Shown here one piece after another: positions 36,115 to 44,362 of a stretch of 49,065 nucleotides of DNA (positions are counted from its first letter, which is position 1; the number at the start of each line of letters is the position of its first letter). The DNA is from Paludibacteraceae bacterium (GTDB taxonomy: Bacteria; Bacteroidota; Bacteroidia; Bacteroidales; Paludibacteraceae): contig JAKSNG010000014.1 in assembly GCA_024400125.1 (NCBI GenBank), positions 1 to 49,065 of the forward strand. The letters run 5' to 3'. Position numbers and translations under genes: made by a program. A model generated the notes under the pieces. That model saw nothing but the letters and a program-made list of their open reading frames with translations, was not told the origin of the DNA and made no database searches.

Positions 36115-37553
36115 ATACATTAGAACCCAAAGAAGTCTTTTCTATTTTTGAGGCCATCACGCGTGTGCCTCGTCCTTCTAAACACGAGGAACTCATTAGT
36201 CAATGGCTGATCGATTTTGCCGCAGCACATCACTTAGAATGTGTGCGTGACGACGCCATGAATGTCATTATGCGCTGCCCCGCTACTCCTGGTTACGAAT
36301 CGCACGAAGGTGTTATTCTACAAGCACACATGGATATGGTATGCGAAAAGAATAGCGACACCCAGCACGATTTTATGACGGACCCTATCCAGACCTATGT
36401 CGATGGAGAATGGCTCAAAGCGAAAGGTACCACTTTAGGTGGCGATGACGGCATCGGTATGGCAATGGCTTTGGCTATCATCACCGCTACGAATGTACCC
36501 CATCCTGCTTTAGAATGTCTCTTCACCGTGGACGAAGAAACCGGACTGACGGGCGCTTTCAAACTCAAAGATGGTTACCTGCGTGGTCGCCGCCTCATCA
36601 ACCTCGATTCCGAAGACGATGGACAAATCTTCATCGGTTGTGCTGGTGGCATAGACACCTTGGCTAAAATGCACTATGAGCCCGTCACATTAGCTGAGCC
36701 GCAGCAGTACTTTGCTTTCCGCGTAGCAGTCAAAGGACTGATGGGAGGACATAGCGGAGACGACATCAACAAAGGTCGCGCAAATGCTAATAAGATTATT
36801 GTTCATTTCCTCAACCAACTGACGGACTGTCACTACCAACTCGCTGTCCTCGCTGGTGGTAACTTGCGCAACGCTATCGCACGCGAAGCAGAAGCCGTAT
36901 TAGCTGTGCCACACGAATATAAGCACGAAGTAGTAGCGCGGTTTAATATGTATTCATCGGAAGTACATCAGGAGTACGACGAAGTCGAAAAAGACATGCA
37001 ACTCACGCTCGACTCATGCGCTATGCCAGAGTTGTTCTTGCCGCAAGACCAAGCGCTGCGTCTCGTCCAAGCATTAGTCGATTGTCCGCACGGCATGATT
37101 GCTATGAGTCAAGACATGCCTGGCTTAGTAGAGACTAGCACCAACTTAGCATCTATCAAGATGAAAGAAGGATACATAGAGGTCAATACCTCTCAACGCT
37201 CGTCCATCGAAACAGAGAAACACCGTATCAAAGATGCAGTGGAGGCAGCCTTAGCCACCGCTTGCGACACGGTCACACACGGAGACGGATACCCGGGATG
37301 GAAACCCAACGTGCACTCACCACTGATGGAAATAACCAAGCAAGCCTACCATGACCTCTTCCATGCTGAACCTGCCGTACTGGCTATTCATGCTGGACTG
37401 GAGTGCGGACTATTCTTGCAGAAATATCCGTACTTAGACATGGTGTCTATTGGACCGCAAATGTATGGCGTACACTCTCCTCAAGAACGACTGAGCATAC
37501 CTTCTACACAACGCTGCTATGCGTGGTTAAAACAGACGCTCAAAAACCTATAA
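36111..37553 (+). CDS. pepD: Second aminoacyl-histidine dipeptidase (PepD paralogue)
   Basis: A 480-residue paralogue of the protein at 2406-3851. Ligand positions are conserved: H73 and D75 in AHMDM, D112 in LGGDDGIG, E142-E143 in DEETG. Shared segments include GGNLRNAIAREA and YPGWKPN. It overlaps the lipoprotein gene by 4 bp (ATGA) and precedes aroA by 2 bp. Two copies in one window suggest an old duplication or distinct substrate ranges. The M20C assignment is firm; exact substrates are unknown. Confidence 0.92.
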   Translation: MNTLEPKEVFSIFEAITRVPRPSKHEELISQWLIDFAAAHHLECVRDDAMNVIMRCPATPGYESHEGVILQAHMDMVCEKNSDTQHDFMTDPIQTYVDGEWLKAKGTTLGGDDGIGMAMALAIITATNVPHPALECLFTVDEETGLTGAFKLKDGYLRGRRLINLDSEDDGQIFIGCAGGIDTLAKMHYEPVTLAEPQQYFAFRVAVKGLMGGHSGDDINKGRANANKIIVHFLNQLTDCHYQLAVLAGGNLRNAIAREAEAVLAVPHEYKHEVVARFNMYSSEVHQEYDEVEKDMQLTLDSCAMPELFLPQDQALRLVQALVDCPHGMIAMSQDMPGLVETSTNLASIKMKEGYIEVNTSQRSSIETEKHRIKDAVEAALATACDTVTHGDGYPGWKPNVHSPLMEITKQAYHDLFHAEPAVLAIHAGLECGLFLQKYPYLDMVSIGPQMYGVHSPQERLSIPSTQRCYAWLKQTLKNL

Positions 37554-37555
37554 TA

Positions 37556-38620
37556 ATGACCGAAATAGAACTACCTATATCCAAGAGTATCGCTAATCGG
37601 CTGCTTATTTTGCAGGCATTGTCTGGACAACCGCTGATGGACGTGGACGATCCACGTGTTCCGCAGGATGTGAAGACGTTGCATCACGCATTAGTGGCTA
37701 TTGCCGACGGCGCCAAAGAGATTGATGTAGAGAACTGCGGTACCGCTATGCGCTTCCTGACGGCTTATTGTGCCCAGTTAGAGGGGCACACGGTGGTACT
37801 CAAAGGAAGCGCTCGCATGAACAAGCGCCCCATCGTGCAAGAGGTGGCTGCGCTTATCCAATGTGGTGCAGATATATGGTACGAGGGGGAATTTGGTTTT
37901 CCGCCACTGCGTATCCGTGGCAAACAGTTGCACAACCCCATGGATGATGACACCCGTGACAAAGGTCCCAAACTGAATGGACCACTCTCCTCACAATATG
38001 TGTCGGCGCTGCAATTAGTTGGATTCAAGGTGCAAACAGACTGCACTTCTCCCTATATCCAAATGACGCAAGAGGTGAAACAGCGCTTTGCTAATGGCGA
38101 ACAACTGATAGAGACCGACTGGAGTTCAGCGGCTTTCTGGTACGAGTATGTGGCGCTACATGGCGGCGAACTACACCTCAATGGACTCTCTGCCGAGTCT
38201 ATTCAAGGGGACAAGATTATCGCACAGATATACAAACATTTTGGTGTGGGTACGCGCTTTGATGCTACAGGCGCCATCATTTCTAAAGTGGGTCGCAGCA
38301 CGTTTTGGCCCATTGTGCAGAACTTCATCACTTGTCCCGACCTTTATCCCGCAGTAGCATTGACTTGCCGCCAATTAGATATCAAACTTATTGCGCGCAA
38401 TACGGCGATGCTTCGTATCAAAGAAAGTGACCGCATCGACTCCATCAAGCATCTGCGTGTCAATGGAGACCACCGCGTAGCTATGGCTATGGCGGCTGCG
38501 GACATGCCACTCACCGAAGAAGATATAACCTGTATCGATAAGTCCTACCCCACTTTCTATTCCCAACTATGCGCTTTACAACCATCATACCGCGGAGAGG
38601 TATCAATGACGAAGGGTTAG
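37556..38620 (+). CDS. aroA: Compact 3-phosphoshikimate 1-carboxyvinyltransferase (EPSP synthase)
   Basis: A 354-residue version of an enzyme normally about 410-430 residues. It joins shikimate 3-phosphate and PEP in aromatic amino-acid synthesis. Active-site segments remain: PISKSIANR (K10, R15), NCGTAMRF, GPLSSQYVSAL, CPDLYPAVAL, LRIKESDRI, NGDHRVAMA and DKSYPTF. The usual N-terminal strand is missing, and the stretch between ESDRI and GDHR is about 30-40 residues shorter than in relatives. The ATG at 37556 follows pepD by 2 bp; an upstream start lies inside pepD. The 3' end overlaps the next gene by 52 bp. Confidence 0.87.
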   Translation: MTEIELPISKSIANRLLILQALSGQPLMDVDDPRVPQDVKTLHHALVAIADGAKEIDVENCGTAMRFLTAYCAQLEGHTVVLKGSARMNKRPIVQEVAALIQCGADIWYEGEFGFPPLRIRGKQLHNPMDDDTRDKGPKLNGPLSSQYVSALQLVGFKVQTDCTSPYIQMTQEVKQRFANGEQLIETDWSSAAFWYEYVALHGGELHLNGLSAESIQGDKIIAQIYKHFGVGTRFDATGAIISKVGRSTFWPIVQNFITCPDLYPAVALTCRQLDIKLIARNTAMLRIKESDRIDSIKHLRVNGDHRVAMAMAAADMPLTEEDITCIDKSYPTFYSQLCALQPSYRGEVSMTKG

Positions 38621-39309
38621 GCAAAAAGCACGCCTTGCACCGTCTCATTACAGCAGCCGACACCGAATATGTCTGGTTGATGGATGACGATGTGTCAGCG
38701 CCGCCTGCTGTGCCCGAGACAGAGGCAGATTTGCTTATCTTACCCCTGCGAATGACTGGAGGCTCATCGCTGTTGGAGCGGTTACAGATAGCGGAATATG
38801 CTGCCATTCAGCAACTCACTATCGTCACAGCCCAACACCATCATCCTGTCTTGTGCAGCGGTGCGAATATGATTGTGCGCCGAGAACGATGGTTAGAGAG
38901 TTATGCTGACTTACACCCCGAGATACCCAGCGGAGACGATATGTTCCTGCTGGAGAGTTTCAAGCGACGTGGATTGCGCATCGAGGTCAATGACCATCCC
39001 GACTATACCGCTTCCATACAAGCCCTACGCTCGTGGCGTGCATTGTGGCGCCAACGGATGAGATGGGCAGGCAAAGCACCGCACTATACTGACCACGATA
39101 TACTGCTCGTCGGCGGACTTGTCGTTGCGGCTAACGTGCTCCAACTCCTGTGCCCGTTAGTGCTATTGATTAAGTTCCCTCTTGAATATCGACTGATAAA
39201 AAAAAGAGACGCGTCCGTCTCTTTCTTTGATGCTTTTCTTTTAGAAATACTCTATCCGCTCTATATGCTCATCTGCATTATCGGCGGACTCTTTCGCCAA
39301 CAGTGGTGA
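38569..39309 (+). CDS. N-terminally reduced family 2 glycosyltransferase
   Basis: A 246-residue GT2-like membrane protein. It has YVWLMDDDVSAPP (DxD-type metal site), VLCSGANMIVRR, PSGDDMFLLESFKRRG and the QRMRWAGK motif typical of processive-type GT2 enzymes, then two or three C-terminal membrane segments. The first GT2 sub-domain, with the nucleotide-binding Asp and usually about 60 residues, is absent: IIPRRGINDEGLGKKHAL joins the start directly to the middle. It overlaps aroA by 52 bp. It may be a functional compact form or a decaying gene. Confidence 0.75.
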   Translation: MRFTTIIPRRGINDEGLGKKHALHRLITAADTEYVWLMDDDVSAPPAVPETEADLLILPLRMTGGSSLLERLQIAEYAAIQQLTIVTAQHHHPVLCSGANMIVRRERWLESYADLHPEIPSGDDMFLLESFKRRGLRIEVNDHPDYTASIQALRSWRALWRQRMRWAGKAPHYTDHDILLVGGLVVAANVLQLLCPLVLLIKFPLEYRLIKKRDASVSFFDAFLLEILYPLYMLICIIGGLFRQQW

Positions 39310-39321
39310 TTACTCTACAGG

Positions 39322-39660
39322 TTACTCTGCAGGTTGCTCTGCGTTGAAATCAACAGCAGCAGGAGCTTCTGCTTCAGCAGCGTGTTGTACTTGCTCTGTA
39401 ATCTGACTTTGGTCATCAGTGGATGTAGTTCTTGCATTCATCTTGTGTGCACCTACAGCTAAGATACTGAGAGCAACAATGACACCTGCCAAAATCCAGC
39501 TGGCTTTCTCTAAGAAGTCAGCAGTTCTGGGAGCACCCATCACCTGGTTACCACTTGCGAAACCAGCAGCTAAACCTCCACCTTTACTATTCTGTACAAG
39601 AACAAGTAAAATCAGCAGGATGGCTGCAATAACGATTAGGACTGTAAATAAAATGTACAT
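39322..39660 (-). CDS. secG: Preprotein translocase subunit SecG
   Basis: A 112-residue protein with two transmembrane helices and the SecG signature LVLVQNSKGGGLAAGF between them, followed by a short Ala/Glu-rich tail. SecG assists the SecYEG channel. I chose the ATG at 39660 (MYILFTVLIV). It converges on the glycosyltransferase gene with a 12-bp gap and has its own promoter, leaving a leader of about 40 nt. Confidence 0.92.
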   Translation of the reverse strand: MYILFTVLIVIAAILLILLVLVQNSKGGGLAAGFASGNQVMGAPRTADFLEKASWILAGVIVALSILAVGAHKMNARTTSTDDQSQITEQVQHAAEAEAPAAVDFNAEQPAE

Positions 39661-39703
39661 AATATTTTTAATTAAAAAATTGTTTTCTCTTCCAATTCGG
39701 CTG

Positions 39704-39735
39704 CAAAAGTACTGCTTTTTTTTGAAATACGCAAG
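39704..39735 (-). promoter_or_regulatory. Promoter of secG
   Basis: On the minus strand, CTTG (39732-39735, one mismatch), spacer CGTATTTCAAAAAAAAGCAG and TACTTTTG (39704-39711). It belongs to the A-tract group. The -33 box overlaps the preceding region only slightly upstream of the lptE end. Confidence 0.8.
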
Positions 39736-39757
39736 TTTTTGAGCAAAAAAATGCAAA

Positions 39758-40264
39758 TTACCACTTTGCTACCGTATCATTATAGATGTTTTCTGCTATC
39801 TCTTTTATCATTGTGGCGCACAACTCTTCCTGTACATCTGTGAGCAGTTTGGACGAGTCGAAGTTCTGATACGAGGTATAGGTCTTGTCAAAACTCTCTT
39901 CGGGATTGACATTATTGGTGAAGTGCACCTGCACGGTTATTGTCAATCGTGTCTCTGCCGAATAACTATCTGCTGAGATAGACATAGGTGTTAGAGTGTA
40001 CCCTGTTATTTCTCCTTCCAGCTCGAGGTCTCCTCCTTTGCGCAGTACTTGAAGTCGTGTTTGACGCTGGTAGAGGTCGCGTATGCCCTCACTCAAGTCA
40101 CTACTCAATGGGGGGTACACCAATGCTGCATTATTGGGGAAATCCGCTACTGCTATCGAGTGTGTGGTTGCATAGTCAATGCTGGCGCCATTGAACTTGT
40201 AACTTATCACACACCCCTGTAGCATAAGGGGCAACAGCAGATATATCCATTTACGACAAGCCAT
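39758..40264 (-). CDS. lptE: LptE-like LPS assembly lipoprotein
   Basis: A 168-residue lipoprotein with lipobox LQGC (Cys18) and the LptE-like fold pattern: SYKFNGASIDYATTHSIAVADF near the start, then LEGEITGYTLTP. LptE plugs the LptD barrel during lipopolysaccharide export. In Bacteroidales this gene commonly follows a sigma-54-type regulator and precedes secG, as here. It overlaps the regulator gene by 14 bp, so it is probably cotranscribed. Confidence 0.85.
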   Translation of the reverse strand: MACRKWIYLLLPLMLQGCVISYKFNGASIDYATTHSIAVADFPNNAALVYPPLSSDLSEGIRDLYQRQTRLQVLRKGGDLELEGEITGYTLTPMSISADSYSAETRLTITVQVHFTNNVNPEESFDKTYTSYQNFDSSKLLTDVQEELCATMIKEIAENIYNDTVAKW

Positions 40265-41402
40265 ATTCCTTCAGTTTGCGGTATAGTGTTCGTTCAGACA
40301 TACCTAATGCAGCGGCAGCCAACTTACGACTACCATCATTGCGCTCCAGTTCGCGACGAATACTCTCCTTGGTCATTTCGTCTATGCTGACCGGTTCGTC
40401 TCGCATCACTTCTACGGTCTGATAATCCTCCTGCGTATAGTTAGGCGCAGGCGCTGCTGCCTGTGTTTGGGTCAATAGTCCATTGAGCTGCTGCCGCATC
40501 TCGGTCATATCGCGCTTCATGTCAAACAGCACTTTATACAGCAGTTCGCGCTCGTTCATAAAAGCGTCTGACGATGCTTGTGACTTCGATGCCAACTGAA
40601 TACCACTCGCTTCGGTTATTGGCAAGTACTTGCGCAATGTGTCTGCCGTAATCTCATGATTGGTCTCCATCACGTTCACCTGTTCGGCTACGTTCTTCAG
40701 TTGACGGATATTGCCTTTCCAGTAGTAAGACTGCAGCACTTGATTAGCCTCTTCGGTCAAGCGCACGACTGGCATGCGGTATTGCTCAGAGAAATCGGCA
40801 GCGAACTTACGGAATAACAATGGTATATCTTCCTTGCGCTCGCGCAACGCGGGTACTTTGATTTCTATTGTATTCAGTCGGTAGTATAAGTCTTCGCGGA
40901 ACCGTCCTTCGGCGATGGCTTTGGGCAGGTCAATGTTCGTGGCAGCCACAACGCGCACGTTGGTTTTCTGAATCTTGCTGGCACCCATCTTGATGAACTC
41001 GCCTGTCTCTAATACGCGCAGCAACTTAGACTGCATCGCTATCGGCAACTCACCCACCTCATCGAGGAACAGTGTGCCCCCGTCGGCTATCTCGAAATAT
41101 CCTTTGCGGTCACCTTTGGCGTCGGTGTATGCACCTTTCTCGTGACCAAACAGTTCACTCTCAATAGTGCCCTCTGGAATAGCGCCGCAGTTCACTGAGA
41201 AATACGGAGCATGTTTGCGATTGGAATAGTCGTGGATGATATGCGGAAAATGCTCTTTACCTACGCCCGACTCGCCAGTGATAAGCACACTCAAATCGGT
41301 CGGAGCAACCTGCACCGCAATCTCAATGGCGCGATTGAGAACTTGGTTTGTCCCCACTATCCCATACCGCTGTTTGATTGACTGTATCTCTTGAATTAAC
41401 AT
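40251..41402 (-). CDS. Sigma-54-interaction AAA+ regulator with altered GAFTGA motif
   Basis: A 383-residue regulator without a receiver domain: AAA+ domain (about 10-240), linker, and C-terminal Fis-type helix-turn-helix (SRKLAAAALGMSERTLYRKL). Walker A is GESGVGKE (43-50) and Walker B is GGTLFLDEVGEL. The sigma-54 contact loop, normally GAFTGA, reads GAYTDA (90-95), with Asp where Gly is nearly invariant. Close Bacteroides relatives, as I recall them, have GSFTGA. This may weaken or remove sigma-54 activation. I chose the ATG at 41402, about 20 nt after its promoter. Confidence 0.88.
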   Translation of the reverse strand: MLIQEIQSIKQRYGIVGTNQVLNRAIEIAVQVAPTDLSVLITGESGVGKEHFPHIIHDYSNRKHAPYFSVNCGAIPEGTIESELFGHEKGAYTDAKGDRKGYFEIADGGTLFLDEVGELPIAMQSKLLRVLETGEFIKMGASKIQKTNVRVVAATNIDLPKAIAEGRFREDLYYRLNTIEIKVPALRERKEDIPLLFRKFAADFSEQYRMPVVRLTEEANQVLQSYYWKGNIRQLKNVAEQVNVMETNHEITADTLRKYLPITEASGIQLASKSQASSDAFMNERELLYKVLFDMKRDMTEMRQQLNGLLTQTQAAAPAPNYTQEDYQTVEVMRDEPVSIDEMTKESIRRELERNDGSRKLAAAALGMSERTLYRKLKEYGLS

Positions 41403-41423
41403 AGTATAACCAAAAATTCGCTG

Positions 41424-41455
41424 CAAAAGTACTATTTTTTTTTGAAATATACAAA
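41424..41455 (-). promoter_or_regulatory. Promoter of the AAA+ regulator and lptE
   Basis: On the minus strand, TTTG (41452-41455), spacer TATATTTCAAAAAAAAATAG and TACTTTTG (41424-41431). It belongs to the A-tract group and overlaps the divergent promoter at 41441-41471. Confidence 0.84.
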
Positions 41456-41471
41456 TATTTTTGTATTTTTG
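41441..41471 (+). promoter_or_regulatory. Promoter of the helix-hairpin-helix operon
   Basis: TTTG (41441-41444), a 19-bp spacer and TATTTTTG (41464-41471). The ATG is at 41486. It overlaps the divergent regulator promoter, so the two directions may compete. Confidence 0.75.
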
Positions 41472-41485
41472 CAGCGTTTTTGAGT

Positions 41486-42364
41486 ATGCTAACACCCCGT
41501 CAATGGATAGGAGTAGGTCTTTGGGTAGCCATCATTGCCACTACCAAAGTCGTTTTGTGGGTTATTGATAACCAACATACTCATCATTTATCTTCGCCTG
41601 CACAAGTGGTTTTAGAGTCGCCCGAAACAGCTGTCATTCAACTGCGTCCCTTTGATCCCAACAAAGCAGACAGCGCCACTTTTCTTCGTCTGGGACTTCG
41701 CCCGTGGCAGATTCGCAATATCATGAAGTACCGCGCCAAAGGTGGTCGCTATCATCACCCCGAAGATTTTCAATCCCTCTATGGACTAACCGATAGTGCT
41801 TACCATCGTCTTCTTCCATATATTCGTATTGATAGTACGGAGTGGGTTGCTCAACGAGATAGTCTGCGCCGCCTGCGATATACACGTGACAGTCTTAGGT
41901 ATATGCGCGACAGTTTGCGATATGATTCGATATTGCTTGCGCGACATATCCATCCTAAAAAAGACACCATCATTGAACTCAATACCGCCGATTCCACCGA
42001 CCTTCTCTTCATACGTGGCATCGGGTCTTACTTAGCCCAACAGATTATACGTTTTAGGGATGACTTAGGGGGTTATTACTCACCGCAACAGGTGTACGAT
42101 ATACCGCATACGGAGTGGGCTGGCTGGGACACTATCATTCCACATCTGACGGCAGATACCTCGTATATTCAGCGTCTGCCGGTTAACCACGCGTCCAAAG
42201 CACAATTGGCGCGCCATCCTTATCTGCGATATGAGCAGGCAAAAGCCATCTACAACCTGAGACGTCAAAAGTTTCGGCTACACCATATCAACGATTTGCG
42301 CGAATTGCCATCGCTATCTTCCGATGAAATCGAGCGTTTACGCCCATACTTAGATTGGGAGTGA
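41486..42364 (+). CDS. Membrane-anchored helix-hairpin-helix protein (ComEA-like)
   Basis: A 292-residue protein with an N-terminal transmembrane anchor (about 8-27) and a probably periplasmic body containing three HhH units. The first is DPNKADSATFLRLGL; the second, ELNTADSTDLLFIRGIGSYL, is closest to ComEA; the third is LPVNHASKAQLARH. Between the first and second is a charged stretch with repeated RDSLRY. HhH units bind DNA backbone non-specifically. The following HhH gene is 12 bp downstream, so they form a pair. DNA uptake or envelope DNA binding is plausible but unproven. Confidence 0.8.
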   Translation: MLTPRQWIGVGLWVAIIATTKVVLWVIDNQHTHHLSSPAQVVLESPETAVIQLRPFDPNKADSATFLRLGLRPWQIRNIMKYRAKGGRYHHPEDFQSLYGLTDSAYHRLLPYIRIDSTEWVAQRDSLRRLRYTRDSLRYMRDSLRYDSILLARHIHPKKDTIIELNTADSTDLLFIRGIGSYLAQQIIRFRDDLGGYYSPQQVYDIPHTEWAGWDTIIPHLTADTSYIQRLPVNHASKAQLARHPYLRYEQAKAIYNLRRQKFRLHHINDLRELPSLSSDEIERLRPYLDWE

Positions 42365-42376
42365 TAATTTTTTCGT

Positions 42377-44281
42377 ATGTCTTCTGTTGCTAAAATCAGT
42401 CTTGTTTGGAGTCTTATCATCGCCTCTGCTTCCGTCGTTTATGCGCGAGAAACCTATGCTATCACCGACATCATCAGCGACATCTACGAACAGTTGACCG
42501 AAACATCCGAAGTCGATTATGAACAGTTACAAGACGAACTATTGTCTTTTGCAGACCATCCCATTGACCTCAATACAGCTACTGCGCATGATTTAGAGCA
42601 ACTGCGGTTTTTAAGTACCCGTCAGGTCGATGCCATCTTGCGTTATGTCGATCAACACCCCATGCATAATGTCGGTGAATTGGACTTAATTAGCGAATTG
42701 CAGCCATACGACATCCGCAATCTGCAAGCGTTTGTTTTTGTGGATAGTCTATATACTGCTCCGTCTGAACCGCTCTATGCCAAAGAGGTCTTTCATTATG
42801 GTAGGCACGAACTGCTTACCCGACTTGATATACGAGACATCGAGTCGTTTCAGTCTGACCCCGTCTATGCGCAATTGAAGTATAAGTTCAACTATCGCAA
42901 CCGTGTACAGTTTGGTTTGCAAGGTCGTCGTGCTCCTGGTGCTGACTGGCGACAATTGCAATATGGAGGATATGTGCAACTCAATGACTTAGGTATCGTA
43001 CAGACTCTTGTCGCAGGCAATTATCAGGCTCAGTTTGGACTCGGATTAGTCGTAAGTGAGCCATTTCATCGGGGCAAGTTAGCGTATGTCACCGATGTGG
43101 GTATGGCACCCGAAGGACTCCGTCAATACAGTAGCGTGGATGGGCAAGGACTACATGGTGCAGGAACAACCTTGCTTTTTTCTCCGCGTGTGGGCAAAAA
43201 CAAACAGCACGCTTTGGATATATACACCTCTATTTTCTATTCCTGGACTACCCCCAATGACTCATTGCATAGGCACACATTAGGCACCAACATCGATTTT
43301 CGCTATCGACGCTTGAAGGTTGGTTTGACCATGTTGGAGAATCTCTATTCCGATTCGGTCACTTACTATGCGCAAGCCAAGTATAATCAAAACTACTTTC
43401 GTGGACAGTATCAGACGGTCTTAGGACTCAATTTTCGATATAACTATGGTTGGTTTGATGTCTTTGGTGAGGTAGCGACAGCGCAGAATCAGCAGTGGGG
43501 TGTGGGTGCCGAAGTAGGTAGCCGCTTTTATCCTGTCAATGATGTTAGTTTAGTGGTTTTGTATCGCTATTACTCCCCCACTTTTGACAATACCTTAGGT
43601 TATGGTTTTTCGGAGAGCAGTCGTATCAACGATGAGAACGGTCTTTATCTCGGTACCGATATCCGATGTGTGCGTCATTGGCGGTTTTCTGTATATGGAG
43701 ACGTGTTTCGGTTTAGTGCGCCTAAGTTTGGTATTCCTTTTGCGCCATCTTTGGGTTATGATGCTTTAGGAGACATCCGTTATGTTTATCAAGAGTGGAA
43801 CATGCAGTTGCGTTTGCGGGCGCGTGAGAAAGCGCGCAAAGGCACTTATTCCGCACGTTATCAATTCCATTGGGAGCGTGATGGCTGGCGTTTACGTACG
43901 CAACTTGATGCCAATCTCGTATCTGACTCCTTGTCTCATCGGACGTGGGGTGCCAGTGTCTTGCAGGACATACAGTACACGTTCGCTATCCCACTCACGT
44001 TGCAGTTTCGTGTGCAAGTGTTTGATGTTCGTCAGTGGGATAATCGTATCTATACCTACGAGAACGATGTACTCTATGCCAATTCTTCTCCTGCCACGTA
44101 TGGTCAAGGTGGACGATTCTATCTCAATCTTCGCTGGCTTATCCTTCCCTCGTTATCGCTATACTTAAAAGCCGCTACCACCGTCACCCTTCCTCGCTCA
44201 AACACTCAACCCCTCAACCTCTCCTTCGCTCAACCCTCTACCTCCTCCGACATCCACCTCCTCCTCCGCGCCAACCTGTAA
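42377..44281 (+). CDS. Secreted HhH-domain protein with predicted outer-membrane beta-barrel
   Basis: A 634-residue protein. The signal peptide ends near SASVVYA. A ComEA-like HhH region (about 45-115) contains HPIDLNTATAHDLEQLRFL and VGELDLISELQPYDIRNL. From about 165 to the C-terminus, alternating aromatic and polar strands (FNYRNRVQFGLQGRR, FDVFGEVATAQNQQW and others) suggest a beta-barrel; the last residue is Leu rather than Phe. Similar two-part proteins occur in Bacteroidetes without known function. A barrel joined to a DNA-binding fold, beside an anchored HhH protein, suggests DNA handling at the outer membrane. Confidence 0.78.
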   Translation: MSSVAKISLVWSLIIASASVVYARETYAITDIISDIYEQLTETSEVDYEQLQDELLSFADHPIDLNTATAHDLEQLRFLSTRQVDAILRYVDQHPMHNVGELDLISELQPYDIRNLQAFVFVDSLYTAPSEPLYAKEVFHYGRHELLTRLDIRDIESFQSDPVYAQLKYKFNYRNRVQFGLQGRRAPGADWRQLQYGGYVQLNDLGIVQTLVAGNYQAQFGLGLVVSEPFHRGKLAYVTDVGMAPEGLRQYSSVDGQGLHGAGTTLLFSPRVGKNKQHALDIYTSIFYSWTTPNDSLHRHTLGTNIDFRYRRLKVGLTMLENLYSDSVTYYAQAKYNQNYFRGQYQTVLGLNFRYNYGWFDVFGEVATAQNQQWGVGAEVGSRFYPVNDVSLVVLYRYYSPTFDNTLGYGFSESSRINDENGLYLGTDIRCVRHWRFSVYGDVFRFSAPKFGIPFAPSLGYDALGDIRYVYQEWNMQLRLRAREKARKGTYSARYQFHWERDGWRLRTQLDANLVSDSLSHRTWGASVLQDIQYTFAIPLTLQFRVQVFDVRQWDNRIYTYENDVLYANSSPATYGQGGRFYLNLRWLILPSLSLYLKAATTVTLPRSNTQPLNLSFAQPSTSSDIHLLLRANL

Positions 44282-44362
44282 GAACAACAGCAGAAGCAGC
44301 ACAACAAATTTTTGGAATGTACAAATTTTGGAGAAAAATATACATTTTTTTACACAAACGGG

